A program made the position numbers and the translations under genes. 64,000 bases of DNA, taken from Eubacteriaceae bacterium CHKCI004 (GTDB lineage: Bacteria > Bacillota > Clostridia > Lachnospirales > Lachnospiraceae). The notes beneath the pieces are model-generated. The model searched no databases, was not told where the DNA came from, and saw only the letters and a list, made by a program, of their open reading frames with translations. The stretch spans positions 62,001 to 126,000 of the forward strand of contig FCNR01000048.1 of assembly GCA_900016875.1 (NCBI GenBank), read 5' to 3'. Shown here piece by piece: positions 43,979 through 53,400 of this stretch (positions within the stretch are counted from its first letter, which is position 1; the number at the start of each line of letters is the position of its first letter).

Positions 43979-46900
43979 ATGAAGATATCAAAAGAAAGTC
44001 ATAAAAGGACAGCGGTTGCTGTAATGGAAGACAGAGTAGGGGGAGTTGTTTATGTACCTGGCGGTTCTGGAATTGATTTGAGTAACAATCTTAAAAAAAG
44101 AAGTATGGATACAAAAAGTTTGTACAACGTTTTCAATCAGATACAGGCAGGAACAGCTCCTTCGGAATATGAGTGGAAAGATTATTTATCAGAGGCTGAG
44201 AACAAGAAGCGAGAAGCACAGAAAATGATTCAGAAGGCAAATTATGAATTGAGGAGAGAATGTGAAGACTATGCGAAGAAGGCGAATTTAGCAGTAAGTA
44301 GAATTATCTTTAGTAAGAAACCAAAGAAGATATTCTCTGATGATGATATAATATCCCATATGAAGAAACAAAGATTGTCCAAATTTAAAGGCAGGATGGA
44401 GGATTTTGTTCTCATTGCATTAAGGAAAAGCCTGGTTGTTTCAACCTATAATCAGGAAGTGTTTGATTCACGAAAGGCTGCAACAGTTTTTTTGAAAAAT
44501 ATAGGGAAAAAGAATATATCAGCAGATGATGAACGGCAGATTAAGCAATTGATGGCACTGATTCGTGAGGACTATGATAAGTGGAATCCGGATAAGGATA
44601 GTTCAGATAAGAAAGAGTCAAGTGGAACAAAGGTAATCCGTTCCATTGAACATCAGAACATGGTTATACAGCCGGAGAAAAATAAGTTGTCTTTATCTAA
44701 AATATCAAATGTCGGGAAAAAAACAAAGACAAAACAAAAAGAAAAGGCAGGGTTGGATGCCTTTTTAAAGGAATATGCGCAAATCGATGAGAATAGTAGA
44801 ATGGAGTATCTGAAAAAGCTGCGTCGATTGTTAGATACATATTTTGCTGCACCATCTTCTTATATCAAAGGAGCGGCGGTCTCATTGCCGGAAAATATTA
44901 ATTTTTCTTCTGAGCTGAATGTGTGGGAGAGACATGAGGCCGCAAAAAAAGTAAATATAAATTTCGTAGAGATTCCGGAATCTTTGTTAAATGCCGAACA
45001 GAACAACAATAAAATAAACAAAGTTGAGCAAGAACATAGCCTGGAACAATTGAGAACTGACATTAGACGCCGTAATATTACCTGCTATCATTTTGCAAAT
45101 GCATTAGCTGCAGATGAGAGATATCATACGTTATTTTTTGAGAATATGGCTATGAATCAGTTTTGGATTCATCATATGGAAAATGCAGTGGAACGTATAC
45201 TGAAAAAATGTAATGTAGGAACGCTGTTCAAACTGAGGATCGGATATCTGTCTGAAAAGGTGTGGAAGGATATGCTGAATCTTTTAAGTATCAAATATAT
45301 CGCGCTGGGAAAAGCAGTGTATCATTTTGCCCTGGATGATATATGGAAGGCTGATATATGGAAGGATGCCTCTGATAAAAATTCAGGGAAGATAAATGAC
45401 CTTACGCTTAAGGGGATTTCTTCTTTTGACTATGAAATGGTAAAAGCGCAGGAAGATTTGCAAAGAGAGATGGCAGTTGGTGTGGCCTTTTCCACAAATA
45501 ATCTCGCCAGAGTGACCTGTAAGATGGATGATCTGTCGGATGCAGAATCAGACTTTCTGCTGTGGAATAAAGAGGCAATACGTCGGCACGTAAAATATAC
45601 TGAAAAGGGAGAAATATTATCCGCGATTCTACAATTCTTTGGTGGAAGGTCATTGTGGGATGAGAGTCTGTTTGAAAAGGCATATTCAGATTCGAATTAT
45701 GAACTAAAATTTTTGGATGATCTGAAGCGTGCAATATACGCGGCACGAAATGAAACTTTTCATTTTAAAACAGCGGCTATCGATGGCGGTAGCTGGAATA
45801 CGAGGTTGTTTGGAAGTTTGTTTGAAAAAGAGGCAGGGCTCTGTCTGAATGTTGAAAAGAACAAGTTTTATTCAAACAATCTGGTCCTGTTTTACAAGCA
45901 GGAAGATTTAAGGGTGTTTTTAGATAAATTATACGGAAAAGAATGTTCCAGGGCTGCACAAATTCCTTCCTATAACACAATTTTGCCCAGAAAGTCATTT
46001 TCTGATTTCATGAAACAATTATTGGGATTGAAGGAACCGGTCTATGGCTCGGCAATACTGGATCAGTGGTACAGCGCATGCTATTATCTGTTCAAAGAAG
46101 TTTACTATAACCTTTTCTTGCAGGATTCTAGTGCAAAAGCGCTTTTTGAAAAAGCAGTCAAAGCATTAAAAGGAGCAGATAAAAAACAGGAAAAAGCGGT
46201 AGAAAGTTTCAGGAAAAGGTATTGGGAAATATCTAAAAATGCATCCTTAGCCGAGATATGCCAATCCTATATTACAGAATATAATCAGCAAAACAATAAA
46301 GAAAGAAAAGTGCGAAGCGCAAATGACGGTATGTTTAATGAACCTATTTATCAGCATTACAAGATGCTGTTGAAGGAAGCATTAAAGATGGCGTTTGCTT
46401 CGTATATAAAAAATGACAAAGAATTAAAGTTTGTATACAAACCAACTGAGAAGTTGTTTGAAGTAAGTCAGGATAACTTTCTTCCGAATTGGAATTCAGA
46501 GAAATATAATACCCTGATATCAGAGGTCAAAAATAGTCCAGATTTGCAAAAGTGGTATATTGTTGGAAAATTTATGAATGCAAGGATGCTGAATCTGCTG
46601 CTAGGGTCTATGCGTTCCTATTTGCAGTATGTGAGCGATATACAAAAAAGAGCAGCCGGTTTAGGAGAAAACCAACTGCATCTTTCGGCTGAAAATGTGG
46701 GGCAGGTCAAAAAATGGATTCAGGTACTGGAAGTTTGCCTTTTGCTGTCGGTTCGAATATCTGATAAATTTACGGATTATTTTAAAGATGAAGAGGAGTA
46801 TGCATCGTATCTGAAAGAGTATGTGGACTTTGAGGATAGTGCTATGCCTTCGGACTATAGCGCTCTGCTGGCATTTAGTAATGAGGGAAAAATTGATTTG

Positions 46901-48100
46901 TATGTAGACGCATCCAATCCTAAAGTAAACAGAAACATTATTCAGGCAAAATTATATGCACCGGATATGGTGCTGAAAAAAGTGGTTAAGAAAATAAGTC
47001 AGGATGAGTGCAAAGAATTTAACGAGAAAAAAGAACAAATTATGCAATTTAAAAATAAGGGAGATGAGGTTTCCTGGGAGGAACAGCAAAAAATTCTGGA
47101 GTATCAGAAACTGAAAAACAGAGTGGAACTACGTGATTTATCGGAATATGGAGAACTGATCAACGAGCTTTTAGGACAGCTGATTAACTGGTCTTATCTA
47201 CGGGAGCGGGATCTTCTGTATTTTCAGCTTGGATTCCATTATAGCTGTCTGATGAATGAATCGAAAAAACCAGATGCATATAAAACAATCCGTAGAGGTA
47301 CAGTTTCTATCGAGAATGCTGTTTTGTATCAGATTATAGCTATGTATATAAATGGATTTCCAGTATATGCACCTGAAAAAGGGGAACTAAAACCACAGTG
47401 TAAAACAGGCAGTGCGGGTCAAAAGATTAGGGCATTTTGTCAATGGGCGAGTATGGTAGAAAAGAAAAAATATGAACTTTATAATGCCGGGCTGGAATTA
47501 TTCGAAGTAGTCAAAGAGCATGACAATATTATTGATCTGAGAAATAAGATTGATCATTTTAAGTACTATCAGGGAAATGACAGTATTTTAGCATTATATG
47601 GCGAGATCTTTGACCGTTTCTTTACTTATGATATGAAATATCGAAATAACGTGCTGAATCACCTGCAAAATATTTTACTCAGGCATAATGTAATTATCAA
47701 ACCGATTATCAGCAAAGATAAAAAAGAGGTAGGAAGAGGGAAAATGAAAGATAGGGCGGCATTCCTATTGGAAGAGGTAAGTTCTGATCGATTTACATAT
47801 AAGGTTAAAGAAGGAGAACGAAAAATTGACGCAAAAAATCGGCTTTATCTGGAGACAGTGAGAGATATTTTGTATTTCCCGAATAGAGCTGTAAACGATA
47901 AAGGCGAAGATGTAATTATTTGTTCTAAAAAAGCCCAGGATTTGAATGAAAAAAAAGCGGACAGAGATAAAAACCATGATAAGAGCAAAGACACTAACCA
48001 GAAAAAAGAGGGCAAAAACCAAGAGGAAAAGTCAGAGAATAAAGAGCCGTATTCTGATCGTATGACCTGGAAGCCATTTGCCGGAATCAAGCTGGAATAA
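43979..48100 (+). CDS. cas13a: Cas13a (C2c2), RNA-guided RNase
   Basis: 1373-residue effector of type VI-A: processes pre-crRNA and, on target RNA recognition, cleaves RNA in cis and in trans. N-terminus MKISKESHKRTAVAVMEDRV matches the Lachnospiraceae Cas13a pattern. Two HEPN sites: ARNETFHF (R590, N591, H595) and LRNKIDHF (R1188, N1189, H1193), both complete RxxxxH. The length is at the long end for Cas13a; extra length lies in a Lys-rich N-lobe insertion (about 195-260) and a charged Lys/Asp/Glu tail (about 1310-1360). Ribosome site GATGAGGTG. Followed by a decayed cas2. Function should be intact. Confidence 0.96.
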   Translation: MKISKESHKRTAVAVMEDRVGGVVYVPGGSGIDLSNNLKKRSMDTKSLYNVFNQIQAGTAPSEYEWKDYLSEAENKKREAQKMIQKANYELRRECEDYAKKANLAVSRIIFSKKPKKIFSDDDIISHMKKQRLSKFKGRMEDFVLIALRKSLVVSTYNQEVFDSRKAATVFLKNIGKKNISADDERQIKQLMALIREDYDKWNPDKDSSDKKESSGTKVIRSIEHQNMVIQPEKNKLSLSKISNVGKKTKTKQKEKAGLDAFLKEYAQIDENSRMEYLKKLRRLLDTYFAAPSSYIKGAAVSLPENINFSSELNVWERHEAAKKVNINFVEIPESLLNAEQNNNKINKVEQEHSLEQLRTDIRRRNITCYHFANALAADERYHTLFFENMAMNQFWIHHMENAVERILKKCNVGTLFKLRIGYLSEKVWKDMLNLLSIKYIALGKAVYHFALDDIWKADIWKDASDKNSGKINDLTLKGISSFDYEMVKAQEDLQREMAVGVAFSTNNLARVTCKMDDLSDAESDFLLWNKEAIRRHVKYTEKGEILSAILQFFGGRSLWDESLFEKAYSDSNYELKFLDDLKRAIYAARNETFHFKTAAIDGGSWNTRLFGSLFEKEAGLCLNVEKNKFYSNNLVLFYKQEDLRVFLDKLYGKECSRAAQIPSYNTILPRKSFSDFMKQLLGLKEPVYGSAILDQWYSACYYLFKEVYYNLFLQDSSAKALFEKAVKALKGADKKQEKAVESFRKRYWEISKNASLAEICQSYITEYNQQNNKERKVRSANDGMFNEPIYQHYKMLLKEALKMAFASYIKNDKELKFVYKPTEKLFEVSQDNFLPNWNSEKYNTLISEVKNSPDLQKWYIVGKFMNARMLNLLLGSMRSYLQYVSDIQKRAAGLGENQLHLSAENVGQVKKWIQVLEVCLLLSVRISDKFTDYFKDEEEYASYLKEYVDFEDSAMPSDYSALLAFSNEGKIDLYVDASNPKVNRNIIQAKLYAPDMVLKKVVKKISQDECKEFNEKKEQIMQFKNKGDEVSWEEQQKILEYQKLKNRVELRDLSEYGELINELLGQLINWSYLRERDLLYFQLGFHYSCLMNESKKPDAYKTIRRGTVSIENAVLYQIIAMYINGFPVYAPEKGELKPQCKTGSAGQKIRAFCQWASMVEKKKYELYNAGLELFEVVKEHDNIIDLRNKIDHFKYYQGNDSILALYGEIFDRFFTYDMKYRNNVLNHLQNILLRHNVIIKPIISKDKKEVGRGKMKDRAAFLLEEVSSDRFTYKVKEGERKIDAKNRLYLETVRDILYFPNRAVNDKGEDVIICSKKAQDLNEKKADRDKNHDKSKDTNQKKEGKNQEEKSENKEPYSDRMTWKPFAGIKLE

Positions 48101-48103
48101 AAA

Positions 48104-48210
48104 ATGTTTGTGATGATAACTATGACGTGGCTCAGAAACGAACGACGAAGACGATGAAAATCTGAGGCGTTTTTATAATTTCGGATGATGTGAAAGAGCT
48201 GGCAAAATAG
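48104..48210 (+). pseudogene. Decayed cas2 remnant downstream of cas13a
   Basis: ATGTTTGTGATGATAAC then, after a one-base shift, TATGACGTGGCTCAGAAACG reads MFVMIT/YDVAQKRTTKTMKI followed by a stop at the point where the intact Cas2 reads MFVIVAYDVSSSRGTKIMKI. A further in-frame piece ends KELAK. Frameshift plus stop make it non-functional. It shows that a second adaptation module once followed cas13a. Confidence 0.75.
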
Positions 48211-48225
48211 AGACATGGGAGAAAG

Positions 48226-48954
48226 ATGATGATGGATATTTATAAAAACTGGGATGTGTTTATTTCTAATATTGATGTTGCTCCAGAACAGTTGGATGGT
48301 GAGAAATTAATTGTTATGGTTTCAAAACTTTCACGTACAAGAGAAGAACGTGAATTGTTAGGAAAAGAAGCCGCAGCTGGAATTAAAACTTCTCTGAAAA
48401 AATTTTTAGAGTCGTATGTTCCGATGATTGTGGGGAGTTTGAAAAAATATACACCCAAAATTGGATATAACCGGGATGTACTTATGAATTGTATAGAGGA
48501 ACTTCAAAAAAAGGTTGTTAATTCTTTATATATTGATAATTTTGAATATAATATAAGCCATTATATTAGTTGGATGGTGAGAAATGAAGTCATCCGTTAT
48601 ATTGCATATATGGAAAATATCCCTGATGAAAATTCAATCTATAAAATGAAAGAAGAATCCAGATGCAAAACTATACAGGAAATAATAGATAAAACCAACG
48701 CCTTCATTCATGATAGGTATCAGGTTGAAATAATTGAAGAAATTCTTCTGTCATGCAAAAATGAAAGAGAAATACAGATGATCAGTTTTCGATTAGGTTT
48801 GGAGGACGGGGTTCCTAAAACATGTCAGGAAACGGCTGATGAATTTGGTATTAGCAGGGAGAGGGTAGGACAGATAGAGAGGAGGACTGTTGGAAAAATT
48901 ATAGCGAGGATTAGGAGAAGCAAGTCGCGGAAAAAATATTTGAACGATAAATGA
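48226..48954 (+). CDS. Sigma-70-like protein next to cas13a
   Basis: 242 residues (ATG 48226, 48229 or 48232). The C-terminus is a sigma-70 region 4-type helix-turn-helix: TCQETADEFGISRERVGQIE followed by RRTVGKIIARIRR. The upstream 170 residues are helical (VRNEVIRYIAYMENIPDENS) and only loosely like regions 2-3. It lies between the cas2 remnant and a decayed leader/repeat, that is, where a cas1 would be expected. Possible roles: regulator of the CRISPR locus, or unrelated insert. Confidence 0.7.
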   Translation: MMMDIYKNWDVFISNIDVAPEQLDGEKLIVMVSKLSRTREERELLGKEAAAGIKTSLKKFLESYVPMIVGSLKKYTPKIGYNRDVLMNCIEELQKKVVNSLYIDNFEYNISHYISWMVRNEVIRYIAYMENIPDENSIYKMKEESRCKTIQEIIDKTNAFIHDRYQVEIIEEILLSCKNEREIQMISFRLGLEDGVPKTCQETADEFGISRERVGQIERRTVGKIIARIRRSKSRKKYLNDK

Positions 48955-49003
48955 AGACAATATAAGATATTGTTGTAGGCAGCCAGATATACAGGGTCAA
49001 AAT
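48952..49003 (+). repeat. Relic of leader end and CRISPR repeat
   Basis: GAAGACAATATAAGATATTG is nearly identical to the leader end before arrays B and C (GAAGACAATACAAGATATTG), followed by GTAGGCAGCCAGATATACAG at the repeat position with five changes that break the GCCC/GGGC stem. A dead fourth array, or less likely a diverged crRNA-like RNA. Confidence 0.75.
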
Positions 49004-49018
49004 AGTGAAAACATAAAT

Positions 49019-49076
49019 AAGCCAGTTTTTATGAATTTAGATGAAAGGTTCTAAAATATAAAAACTGGCTTTTTTG
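49019..49076 (+). terminator. Terminator-like cassette, copy 3
   Basis: AAGCCAGTTTTTAT (49019-49032) and ATAAAAACTGGCTT (49058-49071) are exact inverse copies, with an inner TTTAG/CTAAA stem and six T after. Confidence 0.85.
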
Positions 49077-49237
49077 TGCATTTTTTATAAAAAAGATAGA
49101 AAAAAATAAAAAAATGGTATAAGATATAATTAATAGTTGAAGAAGAATGTTCCGTTTACCTTTCAAAATATACTGGCAAGGCTGCGAAAGATTCTGGAAT
49201 ATAAGAAGTAAAAAACAACCGGACAGGGGGAAAACAG

Positions 49238-51508
49238 ATGATAACAATCGCTTTGGATGAGCAGGGAGATTTTGAAGGACTGTATGATAAAGATTTGACT
49301 GGTGCGCCGATTTTTATTGGGGGAGTATTGTTTGATGACTTTGACGAAGAAGGAGAATTTGAGCGTGAGAAGCGAAGAATCCACCATTATCTTAGAGGTG
49401 TTTCGGAAACGGTTGGAGCATCTTATCCGGTTGATCTTCATATGAATCAGCGGGGAAACAATGCAAACAGAGTAAGAAAAGTAAAGAGCAAAATTGCGGA
49501 GACGCTTTCTGAGTTTATGAGGCAGGGCGTCTGTAAAAGCATAGAAGGAAATTATAAGGAGAAGCTGGAGAAACTTCCAAAAAGAAAAGGGAAATATTAT
49601 ATTTTCGCCAATATGGTATGTGATGACGGCAGTCAGAAAGTTCGTTCCGGAGAAAGTACTTTGGCACGAGAGGATTATGCCAGTAATCTTTACGTACATA
49701 TGGCTGAGGATGTGGTGGAACGGCTGATTTTTCATAATCCGTTTATTGACAGAATTGACCATGTCCATCTGGAGCTCGCCACAAGAAGAGTGGTATTGGA
49801 GGGAGAAGACTGTGATGTGCTGGCAGAGCAGTACATAAAGCTGGGGTATCAGGAAGACAGGAATCCGGAACATATGGTTCCGGGAAAACGCATTTTCTGT
49901 CTGACCAATAAAGATAATTATCGGACTGCCATTCAAAGGGAAATGCTGGATACGGAAAAGAGGAGTATTCAATTTGACTCCATCGGAGTGAAATCTATCT
50001 ATTATGGAAATGAATCTTCCAATAATCGTATGGAATTCCTCTACCTGGCGGATATCATCTGTTCAAATCTTGGATTTGCCTTACCTGCATTGGAATCCGG
50101 TGAGATGCCATGGGAGTTTAAGAGAAGAGCGGATAATTATACCGGACATGAAGAGAATCTTATTTTTGTTCATGACACGGTGGACGTTGGTTTTCGTAAA
50201 GCGTGGTCAAGATTAGAAGAAAGAGATTATTACCACGCACTGCAGATAGCTTATGATGTCAGTCATATGAAGAATGTTTATGCATCGTTTTATCAGAATG
50301 TATGGTTCCGGATTTTAGAAAAGAAGTTGAAAAAAGAAAAATCACTGACTGATTTTAAGATAGCCTTGGAAAGGTTGTTTGCGTATACACGACAAAATAA
50401 TATGAATCAGGATAAATTGCTGTACATTTTTTCTGTGCTGGAAGAACTGCAGGGACAGATGATTTACAGAAGCGGCGAAGAAAAGGCGGTTTTGTACAAA
50501 CTGTATGATACAGGGGTTTCTGCCTATTGTCATATAGGCAGGGCGGAAAAGGCGAAAGAATATTTTAAAATGTGCAAGCAATATGCCAGGTATATCGATT
50601 TTGAGACGTATATAAGAACAAGAAGTAAACTTGCGGTCTGTCTGTCGGACGAATTTCGCTATGAGGAATCCTGTGAGTTGTCGAAAGAGAATAAATATTT
50701 TTATGAAGAGTTAATTCCTCTTCGGCACCTGATTCTGAATGATGATGACGAAAAAACCGTAAATTATGGCATTACCTGCAGTCAGTTGGGACAGGCGTAT
50801 GCTTTTCTGAGGAAGAAAGAAGCAGAAAACGCTTTTCAGAAAGCGTTGGAAAATATGGGGGAAATTAATTCGCCGAATTATCTGATTACCGCTTCCTATC
50901 TTCTGCACTTTTATCTTGATATGAAAATGCAGGAACCTTTTGAAAAGATAGCGGCCCAATATTTTGCAGAGAAAAAGGGACTTCGGGAGCAGTTTTCTTA
51001 TATCCTTTCGGAAGGAAATAAAGGAATACAGGGTAGATTCAGCATGAAGTTTGCTCTGTACGTGTTTGTCCGCGGGATATATACATTTTATATGGAAAAA
51101 CTCAGTGAAAAAATGCTCCAAAGGTTGTTGAATGTAGAAAGAGAGGCAGAGAAAACAGGAAAAGAAGCGGCCAGGCAATTGTCAGGGCATCCATGGGAGA
51201 TTATATACAAATATCTGGCGTTGATCGCTTACGATAAGGGATATAAAGAACAGGCGCAGCGATGTATGGAAAAGGCGGAAACAGCTGTTCGGAACCAGGG
51301 AATGATTATTGATATGATTTGCTGGTTCGAAAAAATGGAGTTTGCTATGCACAAGGGGAAAATACAGGAGGCAGAAGATATTTTTCATCATGTGCCGAAG
51401 TCATTAAAGCCGGAGAATCCGTTGTGGAGTCTGGTTCACGGAGAAAAAAATTTCAGGGAAACTTATGAAATCCTGGATAGAAAAATATTTACTTTCATGT
51501 ATCGATGA
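49238..51508 (+). CDS. DUF3800-like nuclease-fold protein fused to TPR repeats
   Basis: 756 residues. N-terminal about 300 residues fit DUF3800 (RNase H-like fold): TIALDEQGDFEG with the first acidic pair, PIFIGGVLFDDF, DRIDHVHLELATRRV and the closing EFLYLADIICSNLG. The remaining 450 residues are helical TPR-like repeats (YDTGVSAYCHIGRAEKAKEY, VNYGITCSQLGQAYAFLRKK). GGGGGAAAAC ribosome site. Preceded by terminator/promoter cassette 3 and followed 85 bases later by a TIR gene. DUF3800 proteins are frequent in defence islands; activity is unproven. Confidence 0.75.
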   Translation: MITIALDEQGDFEGLYDKDLTGAPIFIGGVLFDDFDEEGEFEREKRRIHHYLRGVSETVGASYPVDLHMNQRGNNANRVRKVKSKIAETLSEFMRQGVCKSIEGNYKEKLEKLPKRKGKYYIFANMVCDDGSQKVRSGESTLAREDYASNLYVHMAEDVVERLIFHNPFIDRIDHVHLELATRRVVLEGEDCDVLAEQYIKLGYQEDRNPEHMVPGKRIFCLTNKDNYRTAIQREMLDTEKRSIQFDSIGVKSIYYGNESSNNRMEFLYLADIICSNLGFALPALESGEMPWEFKRRADNYTGHEENLIFVHDTVDVGFRKAWSRLEERDYYHALQIAYDVSHMKNVYASFYQNVWFRILEKKLKKEKSLTDFKIALERLFAYTRQNNMNQDKLLYIFSVLEELQGQMIYRSGEEKAVLYKLYDTGVSAYCHIGRAEKAKEYFKMCKQYARYIDFETYIRTRSKLAVCLSDEFRYEESCELSKENKYFYEELIPLRHLILNDDDEKTVNYGITCSQLGQAYAFLRKKEAENAFQKALENMGEINSPNYLITASYLLHFYLDMKMQEPFEKIAAQYFAEKKGLREQFSYILSEGNKGIQGRFSMKFALYVFVRGIYTFYMEKLSEKMLQRLLNVEREAEKTGKEAARQLSGHPWEIIYKYLALIAYDKGYKEQAQRCMEKAETAVRNQGMIIDMICWFEKMEFAMHKGKIQEAEDIFHHVPKSLKPENPLWSLVHGEKNFRETYEILDRKIFTFMYR

Positions 51509-51593
51509 ACAAGAAGATTTTCAGATATATATTTACGGCTGTAAGGGCAAAACAGCTGACATCTGATTAGGCAAAAAGGGAGGAAATATTCAT

Positions 51594-53189
51594 ATGAAAA
51601 ACTATCAGAATACTAATATTGTTCCGTTTTATTACAATGAAAGTTATTTTTCAGAGTTGAAGACAGAGGATAACCATCCGGATGCGGAGCCTCTTTTTCA
51701 AAATCAATTTGTAAAAAAAGCGTTTCGTTCCGATTCATTTAATAATTTTGGGAAAAAGCTGTTGACTGAAGACGAACAAAATAGGAAGCAGATACTTCAG
51801 CATTTTAGTCTGACGGATGACGGAAGGAAAACATGCGGTCTTCATAAAAATAAAAATTATAGATATCAGCTTAGACGACGTGGATATAAATTTCAGTTTG
51901 GGGAGATAGAAGCATGGTTTTTCAGTTCGGGAATCGGATTTCTGGCATTTCAGGTAAAAGGAGAATTTCCGGACTGGAGCGAAGCCCTTGATTTTAACGC
52001 CATGTGGCGTCCGTCCTCCGGCACTGTTTTTCAATGGGAAAACAGAAGAATGGAAGAAGGCAATCTTGTGTCGGAAATCATTTCCCTGTCGGTAAGAGAA
52101 TTATATGACAGGTGTTTGAATCTTTTAGACGATGCCGGTGTGAGAAGGGAAGAAAGCAAGAATTACAATTTACTAATGGTTCTGACGGACGAAACTCCGG
52201 AAATAGATGAACAGAAACTTATGAATAAACTGTGCCTGAGGCAGGCGTTGGAGCGTGGCGATTCCGGAGCGGAAAATGAAGTGCAGTATTTTAACAGAAC
52301 AGAATATATCCGTTGGGCAACTTCCAAAAGCAGCCTGGCTGTATTAGGTGATTATCAGACGGCGGAGAAGCTGGGAAGGAGAAATAGGGTTTTTTTACAG
52401 GAAAATTTTCCGTTTTCTGTTTTCCATAATTATTTGGCTTTGTATTTATATTACATACAAAGAAATATGGAGTGTGAGAGGCTGGAATTAATTGCTTTGT
52501 CATTAGAGCAGGATGAGAGAAACCATTCTTTCGATATATCGCAGGGAAATTATCTGGATTTTCTGTATCTGAATGATGAATTGAGACCAATGACAGAAGA
52601 AGGTTACAGTCACATAGACAGACTGTTTCGTGAGACATTGTGCAGACAGGTCTGGAATTTGCAGGAACGACTGGGAAAATTAAAGAATGAAGTAGCTCCT
52701 CAGATTATACAAAATAAAAAATATGATGTATTTATAAGTTACCGTCACGATTCCGGACAGTATCTGGCGCTGTTACTATATCGTTGTCTGTCGGAAAAAG
52801 GACTGTCGGTTTTCTGGGATTATGAATCTCTTCGGGCCGGTCATTATGAAGAACAGATTTATGAAGTGCTTGATCAGTGTAAAAATGTTATCATGATCGT
52901 ATCTCCGGGGTGCATTGACAGATTAAAAGAAGATGGAGACTGGGTGAGAAAAGAAATTGCTTATGTCTTCAAAAATAATAATAAGAAGATAGATCGGCAA
53001 AAAACGAACGTCATCATGGCGGCTATGGAGGGGGAAGAGTTCCCTCAGGAAAAGGATGCAGATAAACTGCCGGAAGATGTGAGAGAATTGGTAAAATTTA
53101 ATGGTATCCCATGTCCTGTAGCTTATTTTGACGGTGCGATTAAAAGATTGTTTGATAATATCAAGCTGGTTAAGAATCAATTGCCATGA
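51594..53189 (+). CDS. TIR-domain protein with unknown N-terminal sensor region
   Basis: 531 residues. The C-terminal TIR domain (about 375-525) begins KKYDVFISYRHDSGQYLA, has GLSVFWDYESLRAG, VIMIVSPGCIDRL and GDWVRKEIAYVF, where E454 matches the catalytic glutamate of NADase TIRs. The 370-residue N-terminal part has no recognised family: a mixed strand/helix segment (RYQLRRRGYKFQFGEIEAWFF) and a helical part. GGGAGG ribosome site. It is in one transcription unit with the DUF3800-TPR gene and has a broken small gene overlapping its stop. Confidence 0.82.
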   Translation: MKNYQNTNIVPFYYNESYFSELKTEDNHPDAEPLFQNQFVKKAFRSDSFNNFGKKLLTEDEQNRKQILQHFSLTDDGRKTCGLHKNKNYRYQLRRRGYKFQFGEIEAWFFSSGIGFLAFQVKGEFPDWSEALDFNAMWRPSSGTVFQWENRRMEEGNLVSEIISLSVRELYDRCLNLLDDAGVRREESKNYNLLMVLTDETPEIDEQKLMNKLCLRQALERGDSGAENEVQYFNRTEYIRWATSKSSLAVLGDYQTAEKLGRRNRVFLQENFPFSVFHNYLALYLYYIQRNMECERLELIALSLEQDERNHSFDISQGNYLDFLYLNDELRPMTEEGYSHIDRLFRETLCRQVWNLQERLGKLKNEVAPQIIQNKKYDVFISYRHDSGQYLALLLYRCLSEKGLSVFWDYESLRAGHYEEQIYEVLDQCKNVIMIVSPGCIDRLKEDGDWVRKEIAYVFKNNNKKIDRQKTNVIMAAMEGEEFPQEKDADKLPEDVRELVKFNGIPCPVAYFDGAIKRLFDNIKLVKNQLP

Positions 53190-53400
53190 ATATATTTGAG
53201 GTGATTAGAACAAAAGATTTTTTTAAGAAATTATAAAAAAAAGAAGAGTCAAATTACCAGATACTTTTGAATTATTTTGTATAGAAGACAATCTGGGTGT
53301 ACTAAGTTTATATGAAAATTTTGGGATTAAAAATATAAGTAGACAAGGAGCGTTTATCGTTAATAATGATAATGGTTATTCGGTTAGAATGATACGGTGA
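53186..53400 (+). pseudogene. Frameshifted small gene after the TIR gene
   Basis: ATG 53186 overlaps the TIR stop (ATGA) but stops after 16 codons in an A8 tract; a second frame (53242-53400) continues with KLPDTFELFCIEDNLG and ends GYSVRMIR. The sum would be a protein of about 70 residues, co-translated with the TIR protein. No family recognised. Confidence 0.4.
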
